45,512 bases of DNA from MWBV01 sp964447315. GTDB lineage: Archaea; Nanobdellota; Nanobdellia; Pacearchaeales; GW2011-AR1. This document shows positions 31,926 to 38,132 of this stretch, piece by piece. Location of the stretch: NCBI GenBank assembly GCA_964447315.1, contig CAYURQ010000007.1, positions 1 through 45,512 of the forward strand. Reading direction: 5' to 3'. The notes below the pieces were generated by a model. It was not told where the DNA came from. It did no database searches and saw nothing but the letters and a program-made list of their open reading frames with translations. Position numbers and translations under genes: made by a program. The stretch's first letter is position 1, and each line of letters begins with the position of its first letter.

Positions 31926-32480
31926 TTACTTAATGAATTTTAATATTTCAGGAATTTCTTTAATATTATTAAAATGCTCATGATTTTTCTTAATTATTAT
32001 TTTTGAACTTAGTTTTTCTTTGAATTTATCTGCTTCATCAATATGTACATAAGGATCATTTGTTGAAAATATACTTAAGAAATTATTACAGTGGTCTAAT
32101 ACTCTGTCAAAGTGTATTTCTGTATGAATCCAGGGGTGAGCAATTTCAAGTTCTTCTGGAAGCAATTCAATTAAATCAAACCATCCTGCTACAAAAACAC
32201 ATCCTCCAACTCTTTTATGTTTGTGTAGTTTTTCAAGAAATCTGATTATTGTTTGACATCCTATACTATGTCCTATGAAGTAAGTTTCCTCGTCGATATT
32301 CTCTAAACTTATATTTTTTTCAAGATATTCTATCCATTCTTCTATTTTTGGATTTTCTGTGTTTGGCATATCAAAAGATATAACACTGAACCCTTTTTTT
32401 GGAAGTTCTTTTTTCAACCAATCAAACCATCCTCCAGAGCCAGTTCCACCCCATCCATGTATTAAGTATACTGTTTTCAT
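31926..32480 (-). CDS. Small alpha/beta hydrolase (RBBP9/YdeN-like)
   Basis: This protein of about 184 residues carries VYLIHGWGGTGSGGWFDWL (oxyanion region), a GHSIGC nucleophile elbow with Ser, a late aspartate (FSTNDPYVHIDEA) and a C-terminal histidine (KKNHEHFNN), which together give a Ser-Asp-His triad. Members of the RBBP9/YdeN group are small serine hydrolases whose substrates are mostly unknown. I start at the ATG at 32480; a GTG three codons earlier is also possible. The upstream sequence is an unusual GC-rich stretch next to tRNA-Cys. Confidence 0.85.
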   Translation of the reverse strand: MKTVYLIHGWGGTGSGGWFDWLKKELPKKGFSVISFDMPNTENPKIEEWIEYLEKNISLENIDEETYFIGHSIGCQTIIRFLEKLHKHKRVGGCVFVAGWFDLIELLPEELEIAHPWIHTEIHFDRVLDHCNNFLSIFSTNDPYVHIDEADKFKEKLSSKIIIKKNHEHFNNIKEIPEILKFIK

Positions 32481-32527
32481 TTTCTTCACTTCGTTCAGTG
32501 AGATTCTCCTTTGAATTTGGAAATCTC

Positions 32528-32604
32528 ATAAAGCGCGGAACCAGCAGTGCTGGGGACTTTAGGCCTCAACATACAGTTCCACACTGTTGTATGAAGCGCG
32601 GAAC
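32528..32604. repeat. Duplicated tRNA-Cys 3' end with structured spacer
   Basis: AAGCGCGGAAC occurs at 32531-32541 and at 32594-32604. The second copy is the acceptor 3' end and T-stem edge of tRNA-Cys. The spacer is more GC-rich than its surroundings and holds CCAGC-AGT-GCTGG (32541-32553), AGGCCT and another inverted repeat. This could be an att-like remnant, a partial tRNA duplication, or a small structured RNA. Confidence 0.5.
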
Positions 32605-32667
32605 GGGACTCGAACCCGTGAAAATCTGCTCTGCAGGCAGACGCAGTAGCCGCTGTGCCATCCGCGC
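32595..32667 (-). tRNA. tRNA-Cys (GCA)
   Basis: The minus strand folds as acceptor GCGCGGA/TCCGCGC, anticodon stem TCTGC/GCAGA with loop CTGCAGA (anticodon GCA), T-stem ACGGG/CCCGT with TTCGAGT loop, and discriminator T (U). CCA is not encoded. It lies 3 nt from tRNA-Arg on the same strand, so the two are probably processed from one transcript. Confidence 0.93.
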
Positions 32668-32670
32668 AAA

Positions 32671-32745
32671 CGCCCCAGACAGGATTCGAACCTGCGACCT
32701 ACTGCTTAGAAGGCAGTCGCTCTATCCAGACTGAGCTACCAGGGC
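32671..32745 (-). tRNA. tRNA-Arg (TCT)
   Basis: The minus strand folds as acceptor GCCCTGG/CTGGGGC (two G-T wobbles), D-stem GCTC/GAGC, anticodon stem ACTGC/GCAGT with loop CTTCTAA (anticodon TCT), T-stem GCAGG/CCTGT, and discriminator G. It precedes tRNA-Cys in transcription order and has no intron. Confidence 0.93.
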
Positions 32746-32818
32746 AAACTTCCCTTAATATTGACTTAAGGCCAGTATAAAATTTAAGAAGATGGGTTAT
32801 TTAAAAGGTTTTGTTTTA

Positions 32819-33235
32819 TTAGAATTCTCTGAATCTTGCATTTCCTTTATGCCCCTTTACGTCTAAAAGTAAAGATTTATCTGAACCATAATGACTTCTT
32901 GTTACTTTTAAATTGTATACTAATTTATCTTCTAGAACTTGCATAAATCTAATGCATGTTTTTGAATCTCCTAAATTATTTGAGAGATGAGCAAAAGGAA
33001 GTAAAACAACATTTTTTATCTTAACTTCTTCTGCAAACTTTGAAATTTCTTTATCCATTTCTTCTGAGCAAACTTCAATATTATCTCCTTTTTCAACAGT
33101 AATCATTGCCACGATACAATTTTTCATTGATTGCTTTTTTTCTTTTATTGGTTCTGGTTTAATTCCTTCTGGTTTATTTGCTATTCCAACTATTTTTGTT
33201 TTATATTTTTTACAGTGAAACATTAAGGCTTTCAT
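32819..33235 (-). CDS. Free-standing archaeal ThrRS-type editing domain
   Basis: The 138 residues correspond to the archaeal threonyl-tRNA synthetase N-terminal editing domain (tRNA-Thr_ED, D-aminoacyl-tRNA-deacylase-like fold). Markers are the start MKALMFHC, LLPFAHLSNNL (78-88, with H83), a C-terminal SHYGSDKSLLLDVKGHKG, and the matching total length. In most archaea this domain is fused to the ThrRS catalytic part. Here it stops after the domain, with no synthetase following, so it would act in trans to remove Ser from tRNA-Thr. Some Crenarchaeota split ThrRS this way. It ends about 74 nt from tRNA-Arg and starts 11 nt from the end of the RNase Z gene, a probable operon. Confidence 0.8.
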   Translation of the reverse strand: MKALMFHCKKYKTKIVGIANKPEGIKPEPIKEKKQSMKNCIVAMITVEKGDNIEVCSEEMDKEISKFAEEVKIKNVVLLPFAHLSNNLGDSKTCIRFMQVLEDKLVYNLKVTRSHYGSDKSLLLDVKGHKGNARFREF

Positions 33236-33245
33236 TTTCTTTTCT

Positions 33246-34154
33246 TTAAATTATGAATGTATCAAAATCTTTAGCTACATGAACATTTTTGAATGATTCT
33301 TGAGCTTCTTTAATCAAAGGTTTTGTGTTGTGTTCGTTTCTTTGGGATATGTGAGTGAGAATTAATTTTTTTACTTTTGCTTTTTTTGCAATTTCTCCAC
33401 ATTGCTTAGCAGTAAGATGCAAATGCTCTTTTGCTAGTTCTTTGAACTCATCTGAGAAACTTGATTCAATTATTAAAATGTCTGCGTTTTTTACAAAAGG
33501 AATTATTTTTTTATTATTTAAAGTATCTAAAACAATTGAAACTTTTTTTCCTTTTTCAGGATAAGTTAAGTCTTTTGCTTTGTATTTTTTTCCTTTATAG
33601 ATTATGTCTTTTCCCTTTGACAAAAGGGCAAGATGTTTTCCTGAAGGCAATTTTGATTTTTTAAGGGCTTTTTTGTTTATTCTTATTTTATCTTTTATTA
33701 CAAAGTTATAGGCATTTACTGGAATTCCATGCTCCATTTGTTGTGCTTCAAGGTAGTAATCTTTTGTTTCAAAGAAAATTTCTGGCTTGGAAACTTCATG
33801 AGTTTTTGCTTTGAATTTAAATACAGGTGCAAAAACATCAATAAAACTTTTCAAGAATTCTTTTGATTTTCTTGGACCGAAAATATTCATTTCTTTGTTA
33901 TAGTCCATGAGAGTCATTGTTTGAAATAAAGGAGGCATTCCTAAAACATGATCTCCGTGCCAATGAGTTATAAGAATTTTATTTATTTTCATTGGATTTA
34001 GTTTTGCTTTACGAATTTGTCTTTGAGTTCCTTCTGCACAATCAATTAAGATATTTTCATTTTTATATTGTAAATGAATTGAGGTTGGATTTCTGCTAGC
34101 GCTAGGAATTGCTGCACTTGTTCCTAAAAATGTAATTTTAATATCTTCTGGCAT
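33246..34154 (-). CDS. rnz: Ribonuclease Z
   Basis: This metallo-beta-lactamase-fold tRNA 3' endonuclease trims pre-tRNAs so that CCA can be added, consistent with the tRNAs here lacking encoded CCA. The metal motif is LITHWHGDHVLGMP (H64, H66, D68, H69); further ligands come from MEHGIPV, SIVLDT and LILTHISQR. The flexible exosite arm and a total of 302 residues match the short RNase Z form. It is upstream of, and probably co-transcribed with, the ThrRS-type editing domain. Confidence 0.95.
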   Translation of the reverse strand: MPEDIKITFLGTSAAIPSASRNPTSIHLQYKNENILIDCAEGTQRQIRKAKLNPMKINKILITHWHGDHVLGMPPLFQTMTLMDYNKEMNIFGPRKSKEFLKSFIDVFAPVFKFKAKTHEVSKPEIFFETKDYYLEAQQMEHGIPVNAYNFVIKDKIRINKKALKKSKLPSGKHLALLSKGKDIIYKGKKYKAKDLTYPEKGKKVSIVLDTLNNKKIIPFVKNADILIIESSFSDEFKELAKEHLHLTAKQCGEIAKKAKVKKLILTHISQRNEHNTKPLIKEAQESFKNVHVAKDFDTFII

Positions 34155-34248
34155 ATTTTATAGAAGAAAATATATTTTATAAAACCTAGCTCTAGCTCAC
34201 ACTACAAAAAATCACTATTGGACCTTGCGAAACTAAAGGCAAAAACGC

Positions 34249-34500
34249 TTATTCTTTTTTCAAGGCTGTTGAGGCCGGAGAAATAAAGATAATGGTGTCT
34301 CCTCTTAGAAAAGTCAATCCAAGGTTTCTTTTTATCTCGTTGTTTTCCATTTCTTTGACGTTTTCCAATACTAAGTTGATGTGGATATCAAATGCAAGTA
34401 GTGTACCTACAAATTGTTTATCTCCTTTCAAAGTTACAAGTACTTCTTGTCCCTTAGAATTGTTCAACAAATCAAGTGGTCTTTCAATTCCGTTAACCAT
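34249..34500 (-). CDS. LSm/Sm-like archaeal protein
   Basis: This 83-residue Sm-fold protein has the Sm1 motif (EVLVTLKGDKQFVGTLLAFDIHINLVLENV) and Sm2 motif (LGLTFLRGDTIIFISP). Archaeal SmAPs form heptameric rings that bind U-rich RNA. The start at 34500 has a TATA-like box (TTTTTAAAT, 34522-34530) about 26 nt upstream. It is divergent from eS8. Confidence 0.93.
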   Translation of the reverse strand: MVNGIERPLDLLNNSKGQEVLVTLKGDKQFVGTLLAFDIHINLVLENVKEMENNEIKRNLGLTFLRGDTIIFISPASTALKKE

Positions 34501-34563
34501 ATCGAGATATTGAGGAGTTTGTTTTTAAATGTTTCTTTGTTAGAGTATAGAAATTTATATAGG

Positions 34564-34577
34564 AAACTTTATAAATG
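34564..34577 (+). promoter_or_regulatory. TATA-like box of rps8e
   Basis: AAACTTTATAAATG is centred about 32 nt before the eS8 ATG, matching the general AAAGCTTTATAAA-like promoter pattern of the window. Confidence 0.5.
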
Positions 34578-34602
34578 AAAATCAAATCAGATAATTGTTA
34601 CG

Positions 34603-34977
34603 ATGGCAACAAAGAAAGGAAAGAAAATTACTGGTGGAAAATACATCAAGCAAAGAAAGAAAAAAAGAAATGAATTAGCAGGGCAAAGGCGTGTTGTTAA
34701 GATGTCTGAAAAAGATAAACGTAAGAGCTCTAGAGTAAGAGGAGGGAATAAGAAAACATATCTTTTAGCAGCTAAATTTGTAAATGTTAAAAATGATTCA
34801 GGTAAGATTGAAAAACTTGAAATAACAAAAGTTGTTGAAACTCCTTCAAATACATTCTTAGCTAGACAGAATATTATAACAAAAGGAACAATAATTGAAA
34901 CTTCTAAAGGTAAAGTTCGTGTAACTAATAGGCCTACACAAGAGGGAAGTGTTAATGGTATTTTAGTTAAAGAATAA
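34603..34977 (+). CDS. rps8e: Ribosomal protein eS8
   Basis: This 124-residue small-subunit protein has the family signature in KKITGGKYIKQRKKKRNELAG near the N-terminus, a central beta region (TYLLAAKFVNVKNDSGKIEK) and a C-terminal RPTQEGSVNGILV. Length matches archaeal eS8. It is followed after about 115 nt by tfb, which has its own promoter. Confidence 0.95.
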   Translation: MATKKGKKITGGKYIKQRKKKRNELAGQRRVVKMSEKDKRKSSRVRGGNKKTYLLAAKFVNVKNDSGKIEKLEITKVVETPSNTFLARQNIITKGTIIETSKGKVRVTNRPTQEGSVNGILVKE

Positions 34978-35024
34978 AATATTCATAAATTATGTCTTTT
35001 ACTACTATTGTAAAATTACTAAAA

Positions 35025-35076
35025 CCGAAAGCTTTATATATCCGAAAGCTTTATAAAGTTTATCTTAATAAACTTT
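35025..35076 (+). promoter_or_regulatory. Duplicated BRE/TATA and inverted repeat upstream of tfb
   Basis: CCGAAAGCTTTATATA (35025-35040) and CCGAAAGCTTTATAAAG (35042-35058) are two near-identical BRE+TATA units 17 bp apart. The downstream unit lies about 39 nt before the ATG. AAAGTTTA (35055-35062) and TAAACTTT (35069-35076) form a perfect 8-bp inverted repeat over the expected start of transcription. Confidence 0.55.
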
Positions 35077-35092
35077 TATAGACGATAATAAT

Positions 35093-36025
35093 ATGGCAAA
35101 TATAAGAAAATGCCCAGAGTGTGGGAGTATTAACTTAACTTATGATTCGCATCTTGGAGAAGTAATTTGTAATGATTGTGGATTAGTTGTAGAAGAAAAG
35201 ATGGTTGATACTGGGATTGATCTTTCTGGTAAGTTTGATAAAGGAGAGAAAAAAGGACGTGGAGGAGCTCCAATTTCTATGCAGAAGTTTGATAAGGGTT
35301 TAACTACAAATGTAGGTGAAATTTCTGATATTTACAAATTAGAGCCTAAACAAACACGTAAATTCTTACGTTTAAAAAAATGGCAAGAAAGAGTTTCAAC
35401 TTCAATTGAACGTAATTTAAGGCTTGCAATGGCTGAATTAAGAGTTATTTCTTCATATTTGAACTTGCCTAATGTTGTGAGAGATGAAGCTTCTAGAATA
35501 TATAATTATGTATTGCAAAGAGGTTTAGTCAGAGGAAGGTCTATGGAAAGTGTAATAGCTGCTTGCTTATATGCTGCTTGTCGTTCATATAATATTCCAA
35601 GAACACTAGATGAAATGGCTACTGCTTCTGATGTTGAAAGAAAAGAAATAGGTAGAACTTATAGATTTATTATAAGAAAGCTAGGAATAAAAGTAACACA
35701 ATCAAGTCCAAAAGATTATGTTTCAAGATTTTCATCTGTACTTAAATTAAGTCCTAAAACCCAGAATGATGCTCTTAAGGTATTGAAAGATGCAGAAGAA
35801 GTTGAATTAACTTCTGGAAGGGGTCCTGCTGGAATTGCAGCAGCAGCATTATACGTAGCAGCTCTTATGAATGATGAGAAGAAAACACAGAGAGAGGTTG
35901 CTGATATTGCGGGAATTACAGAAGTTACAATTAGAAATAGGTATAAAGAACTTATAGAAAGGCTTAATCTTGAAGAAAAGATTAAACAAAAGGAAGCTGA
36001 ATCTAAAAAGAAGAAAGCTGAGTGA
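35093..36025 (+). CDS. tfb: Transcription initiation factor B (TFB)
   Basis: This is the archaeal TFIIB homologue that bridges TBP-DNA and RNA polymerase. It has an N-terminal zinc ribbon (C7, C10, C26, C29) and B-reader/linker region (GRGGAPISMQKFDKGLTT). Two cyclin-fold repeats follow (about 105-200 and 205-295), the second containing the BRE-binding helix-turn-helix (REVADIAGITEVTIRNRYKEL). 310 residues is standard length. Its promoter has a doubled BRE/TATA unit. Confidence 0.96.
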   Translation: MANIRKCPECGSINLTYDSHLGEVICNDCGLVVEEKMVDTGIDLSGKFDKGEKKGRGGAPISMQKFDKGLTTNVGEISDIYKLEPKQTRKFLRLKKWQERVSTSIERNLRLAMAELRVISSYLNLPNVVRDEASRIYNYVLQRGLVRGRSMESVIAACLYAACRSYNIPRTLDEMATASDVERKEIGRTYRFIIRKLGIKVTQSSPKDYVSRFSSVLKLSPKTQNDALKVLKDAEEVELTSGRGPAGIAAAALYVAALMNDEKKTQREVADIAGITEVTIRNRYKELIERLNLEEKIKQKEAESKKKKAE

Positions 36026-36064
36026 ATTTGAATTGTTTTTGTTGGTTTTTTGAGGATTATTAAA

Positions 36065-36120
36065 GAGTAAATAAAGAAAATTTCTTGGAGAAATTTATTT
36101 TGGTTTGGATAATTATTATA
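36065..36120 (+). repeat. Dispersed hairpin element, copy D
   Basis: An 8-bp hairpin (AAATTTCT-TGG-AGAAATTT, 36078-36096) is followed by TTTGGTTTGGATAATTATTA. Stem sequence differs from copies A-C but pairing and the downstream box are kept. It lies about 40 nt after the tfb stop. Confidence 0.6.
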
Positions 36121-36146
36121 TTTTAAGTTAAGAGGTATTATGGAAA

Positions 36147-36305
36147 TTAAGATATATTTTTAGGTAAGGTGCGTTTATATTCTATCCAAGATTTTTTGTG
36201 TTTGAGCATATTTTTTCTATGTTTTCTTTTGAAGATTTCATCTACGGAAATGAATAAAAATAAAAATATTAACAATGCCAATAATACTGCAAATTGAAAT
36301 GTCAT
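36147..36305 (-). CDS. Small membrane protein, 52 residues
   Basis: This short minus-strand ORF (ATG at 36305-36303, TAA at 36149-36147) has a hydrophobic N-terminal helix (about 5-21: FAVLLALLIFLFLFISV) followed by a strongly basic, aromatic tail (FKRKHRKNM...KSWIEYKRT). A TATA-like stretch (TTTTAAAATAAAAAT on the minus strand, near 36325) lies about 20-27 nt upstream. The organised composition and promoter favour a real gene, but no family is recognised. It fills most of the otherwise empty interval between tfb and tRNA-Leu. Confidence 0.5.
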   Translation of the reverse strand: MTFQFAVLLALLIFLFLFISVDEIFKRKHRKNMLKHKKSWIEYKRTLPKNIS

Positions 36306-36331
36306 TAGATTATACTGAAAATTTTTATTTT

Positions 36332-36350
36332 AAAAGATTCACAATCTTTT
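36332..36350. other. Hairpin between the small membrane ORF and tRNA-Leu
   Basis: AAAAGATT (36332-36339) pairs perfectly with AATCTTTT (36343-36350) around CAC. It sits upstream of both divergent genes, so a regulatory role is possible, but an 8-bp A/T-rich stem may be chance. Confidence 0.3.
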
Positions 36351-36368
36351 TATAGTAATTACATCAAG

Positions 36369-36378
36369 TATTTAAATA
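36369..36378 (+). promoter_or_regulatory. TATA box of tRNA-Leu
   Basis: TATTTAAATA, the same palindromic decamer seen at 10611, lies about 30 nt before the tRNA-Leu 5' end. Confidence 0.5.
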
Positions 36379-36403
36379 AGTTTTATGCACTTACCCATAA
36401 TAT

Positions 36404-36487
36404 GCGGGGATGCCGGAGTGGTCAAACGGGCGACGCTTAGGACGTCGTAGCTTAGTGCTTACCAAGGTTCGAATCCTTGTCCTCGCA
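36404..36487 (+). tRNA. tRNA-Leu (TAG)
   Basis: Acceptor GCGGGGA pairs with TCCTCGC (one G-T), and the discriminator is A. The anticodon stem CGACG/CGTCG has loop CTTAGGA (anticodon TAG). A long class II variable arm (TAGCTTAGTGCTTA region) and T-stem CAAGG/CCTTG confirm Leu identity. No intron and no encoded CCA. Confidence 0.94.
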
Positions 36488-36525
36488 CTCAAAAGACATC
36501 TAATGATTTCCTTTGTAAACTTCCT

Positions 36526-37203
36526 TTAAAGCTTATTTTTTAGAAGTTTTGTCAGGTATTCTTTATATTTTAATTGAGATTTAACTGAATTAAACATTTC
36601 CAATGCAATGTATTTTCCAAAAACAAAATTTGGAAGAGTTAAAAGATAATCAAATTGTTTTTTGTTTTTTACTTTATGTATGTCTATTTTCTTTTTTTTA
36701 TTATATCCATTTAAATGATTTCCAATAAACATTTTTTTCTTTGTTTTTCTTTTCATTATATAATCATATTCTTTTACTTTTCTTTCTTTTGCAGCTTTGA
36801 AATGGGAAAGGTCAACACAAAATCCCCCTATTTTTTCAACAATAACATTTTTTGGAATACAATCATCATAATTAAATTCTAAATAAAGATATTTTTCATA
36901 ACCCTTCCATTTTTTTAGGTGGTTGAAACTGGACTCATGAATTGTTAAACATTTTGAATGGAAATTTTTTATTAAAAATTCTAATTCTTGTTTTTCCATA
37001 TCATTTCTTATGTGCACAAGAGGAAATTCTTTGATATTTGTTTTTTCTAGTAATTTGTATATTTTTTGTTTTCCTTTTGGAGAAACCATTTCAAGAAATA
37101 AAGCAGCTTTTGTAATTCCTAATTTTTCTGCTTGTTTTATTTTTTTGATAACTTGTTTTTCATTTCTTCCTGTTAAACCTATTAATAATCTTTCAGATTC
37201 CAT
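36526..37203 (-). CDS. TIM-barrel-like protein (xylose isomerase-like), function uncertain
   Basis: This 225-residue soluble protein has repeating strand-helix units (LLIGLTG, AALFLEM, FPLVHIRNDM, CLTIHESS, YLYLEFNYDD, GGFCVDLSHFKAA, KMFIGNHLNGYN, KYIALEMFNSVKSQLKY). The acidic and histidine ends of the strands (HIR, IHE, EFN, DLSH, GNH, ALE) resemble the sugar-isomerase/AP-endonuclease-2 TIM-barrel superfamily. It is shorter than typical members and I cannot name a substrate. It is convergent with tRNA-Leu and starts 5 nt after the end of the DUF1003 gene upstream of it, a likely operon. Confidence 0.6.
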   Translation of the reverse strand: MESERLLIGLTGRNEKQVIKKIKQAEKLGITKAALFLEMVSPKGKQKIYKLLEKTNIKEFPLVHIRNDMEKQELEFLIKNFHSKCLTIHESSFNHLKKWKGYEKYLYLEFNYDDCIPKNVIVEKIGGFCVDLSHFKAAKERKVKEYDYIMKRKTKKKMFIGNHLNGYNKKKKIDIHKVKNKKQFDYLLTLPNFVFGKYIALEMFNSVKSQLKYKEYLTKLLKNKL

Positions 37204-37208
37204 ATTAT

Positions 37209-37655
37209 TTATTTTTTAAGCATTCTATTTTCAATTCTAGTTAATTGCTTTCTTATTTCATCTATTTCACGTGCTGATTTTCTATTTACTGCATAATCAT
37301 ATTCTGCTCTTTGCCTGTCTTTTTGAGTTTGTCTGTTTTGACTCATTAAGATTATTGGAGCTTGTATTGCTGCTAAACAAGATAGAACTAAGTTTAGTAA
37401 AATAAATGGATAAGGATCCCAAGTATTTATCCATGCATAAACATTTGCTGCCATCCATAAAAATAATATTATTAAAAAACTAATTATAAATCCCCAACTA
37501 CCTGCTACTTTTGTTACTTTATCTGCTGCTTTTTCACCAAAAGTTGTTGGAACTACATTTGGATGTGTAATTGATTTTAAAATTCCTAATGGTTTTTGTT
37601 TAGATTTAGAAAGAATTTTTTTAGTACTCTTGTTAACCCCTTTTTTCATTTCCAT
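37209..37655 (-). CDS. DUF1003 membrane protein
   Basis: 148 residues: basic N-terminus, two membrane helices (about 54-73 and 82-103), and the conserved DUF1003 stretch NTWDPYPFILLNLVLSCLAA...APIILMSQNRQ, followed by a basic coiled-coil tail (DRQRAEYDYAVNRKSAREID). The function of the family is unknown. A TATA-like box (37679-37690) lies about 29 nt upstream. Confidence 0.88.
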   Translation of the reverse strand: MEMKKGVNKSTKKILSKSKQKPLGILKSITHPNVVPTTFGEKAADKVTKVAGSWGFIISFLIILFLWMAANVYAWINTWDPYPFILLNLVLSCLAAIQAPIILMSQNRQTQKDRQRAEYDYAVNRKSAREIDEIRKQLTRIENRMLKK

Positions 37656-37735
37656 AAATATATTTTAGTAAATTTTAGTTATAAATTTATTGTTTTTAGA
37701 AAGTTTTAAATAGAATTTTTTTAAATTAATTATTC

Positions 37736-38101
37736 ATGAAAAATAATGATAAAATTGAATATATAAAAAATAAAGCAAGAACAACTAATAGAAGAGATTC
37801 TAATTGCATTGGAACTGCTTTTTATTTAGTTGGAGAACAAGATAAAGATGTTGCTCTTGGAAGAGAAAAAGCTCTGGAGATTATTTCTGGGCTTGAAGAT
37901 TGTGGATTTCCTGAACAAGGAAATATTGTTTATTGGAAGTATAATAATTATTTTATTCATGCAGGGGTTGTTTTTGATAAAGAAAAAATGACAATGATTC
38001 ATAGAAGAGAGAAAAAAGGCCTTCTTGAATTATGTTCTATTGAAGAATTAAATAAATATTTTGGACAGGCAAAATATAAAATTCCAAGAAGATTTAGTTA
38101 A
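37736..38101 (+). CDS. NlpC/P60-like papain-fold protein (tentative)
   Basis: This 121-residue protein has no signal peptide. A cysteine at the start of a helix (NCIGTAFYLVG), a histidine before a strand (YFIHAGVVF) and a second histidine (MIHRREKKG) have the order and spacing of the Cys-His-polar triad in small NlpC/P60 or CHAP-type hydrolases. GNIVYWKYNN matches the strand usually preceding the catalytic His. An intracellular member would act on something other than a bacterial-type cell wall. A TATA-like box near 37708 gives a leaderless start. Confidence 0.5.
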   Translation: MKNNDKIEYIKNKARTTNRRDSNCIGTAFYLVGEQDKDVALGREKALEIISGLEDCGFPEQGNIVYWKYNNYFIHAGVVFDKEKMTMIHRREKKGLLELCSIEELNKYFGQAKYKIPRRFS

Positions 38102-38132
38102 ACTTATTAAACTATAATTTCTTTAATTTTTA

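Noticed and set aside
32399..32734. Plus-strand ORF of 111 codons containing GLEPV and DRIRTCDLLLRRQS
   Set aside because: It is the antisense translation of the two tRNA genes, a well-known spurious protein pattern.
9205..36120. Simple intrinsic terminators as explanation for the four hairpin elements
   Set aside because: One copy is antisense to both neighbours and all share a specific downstream box, which terminators do not need.
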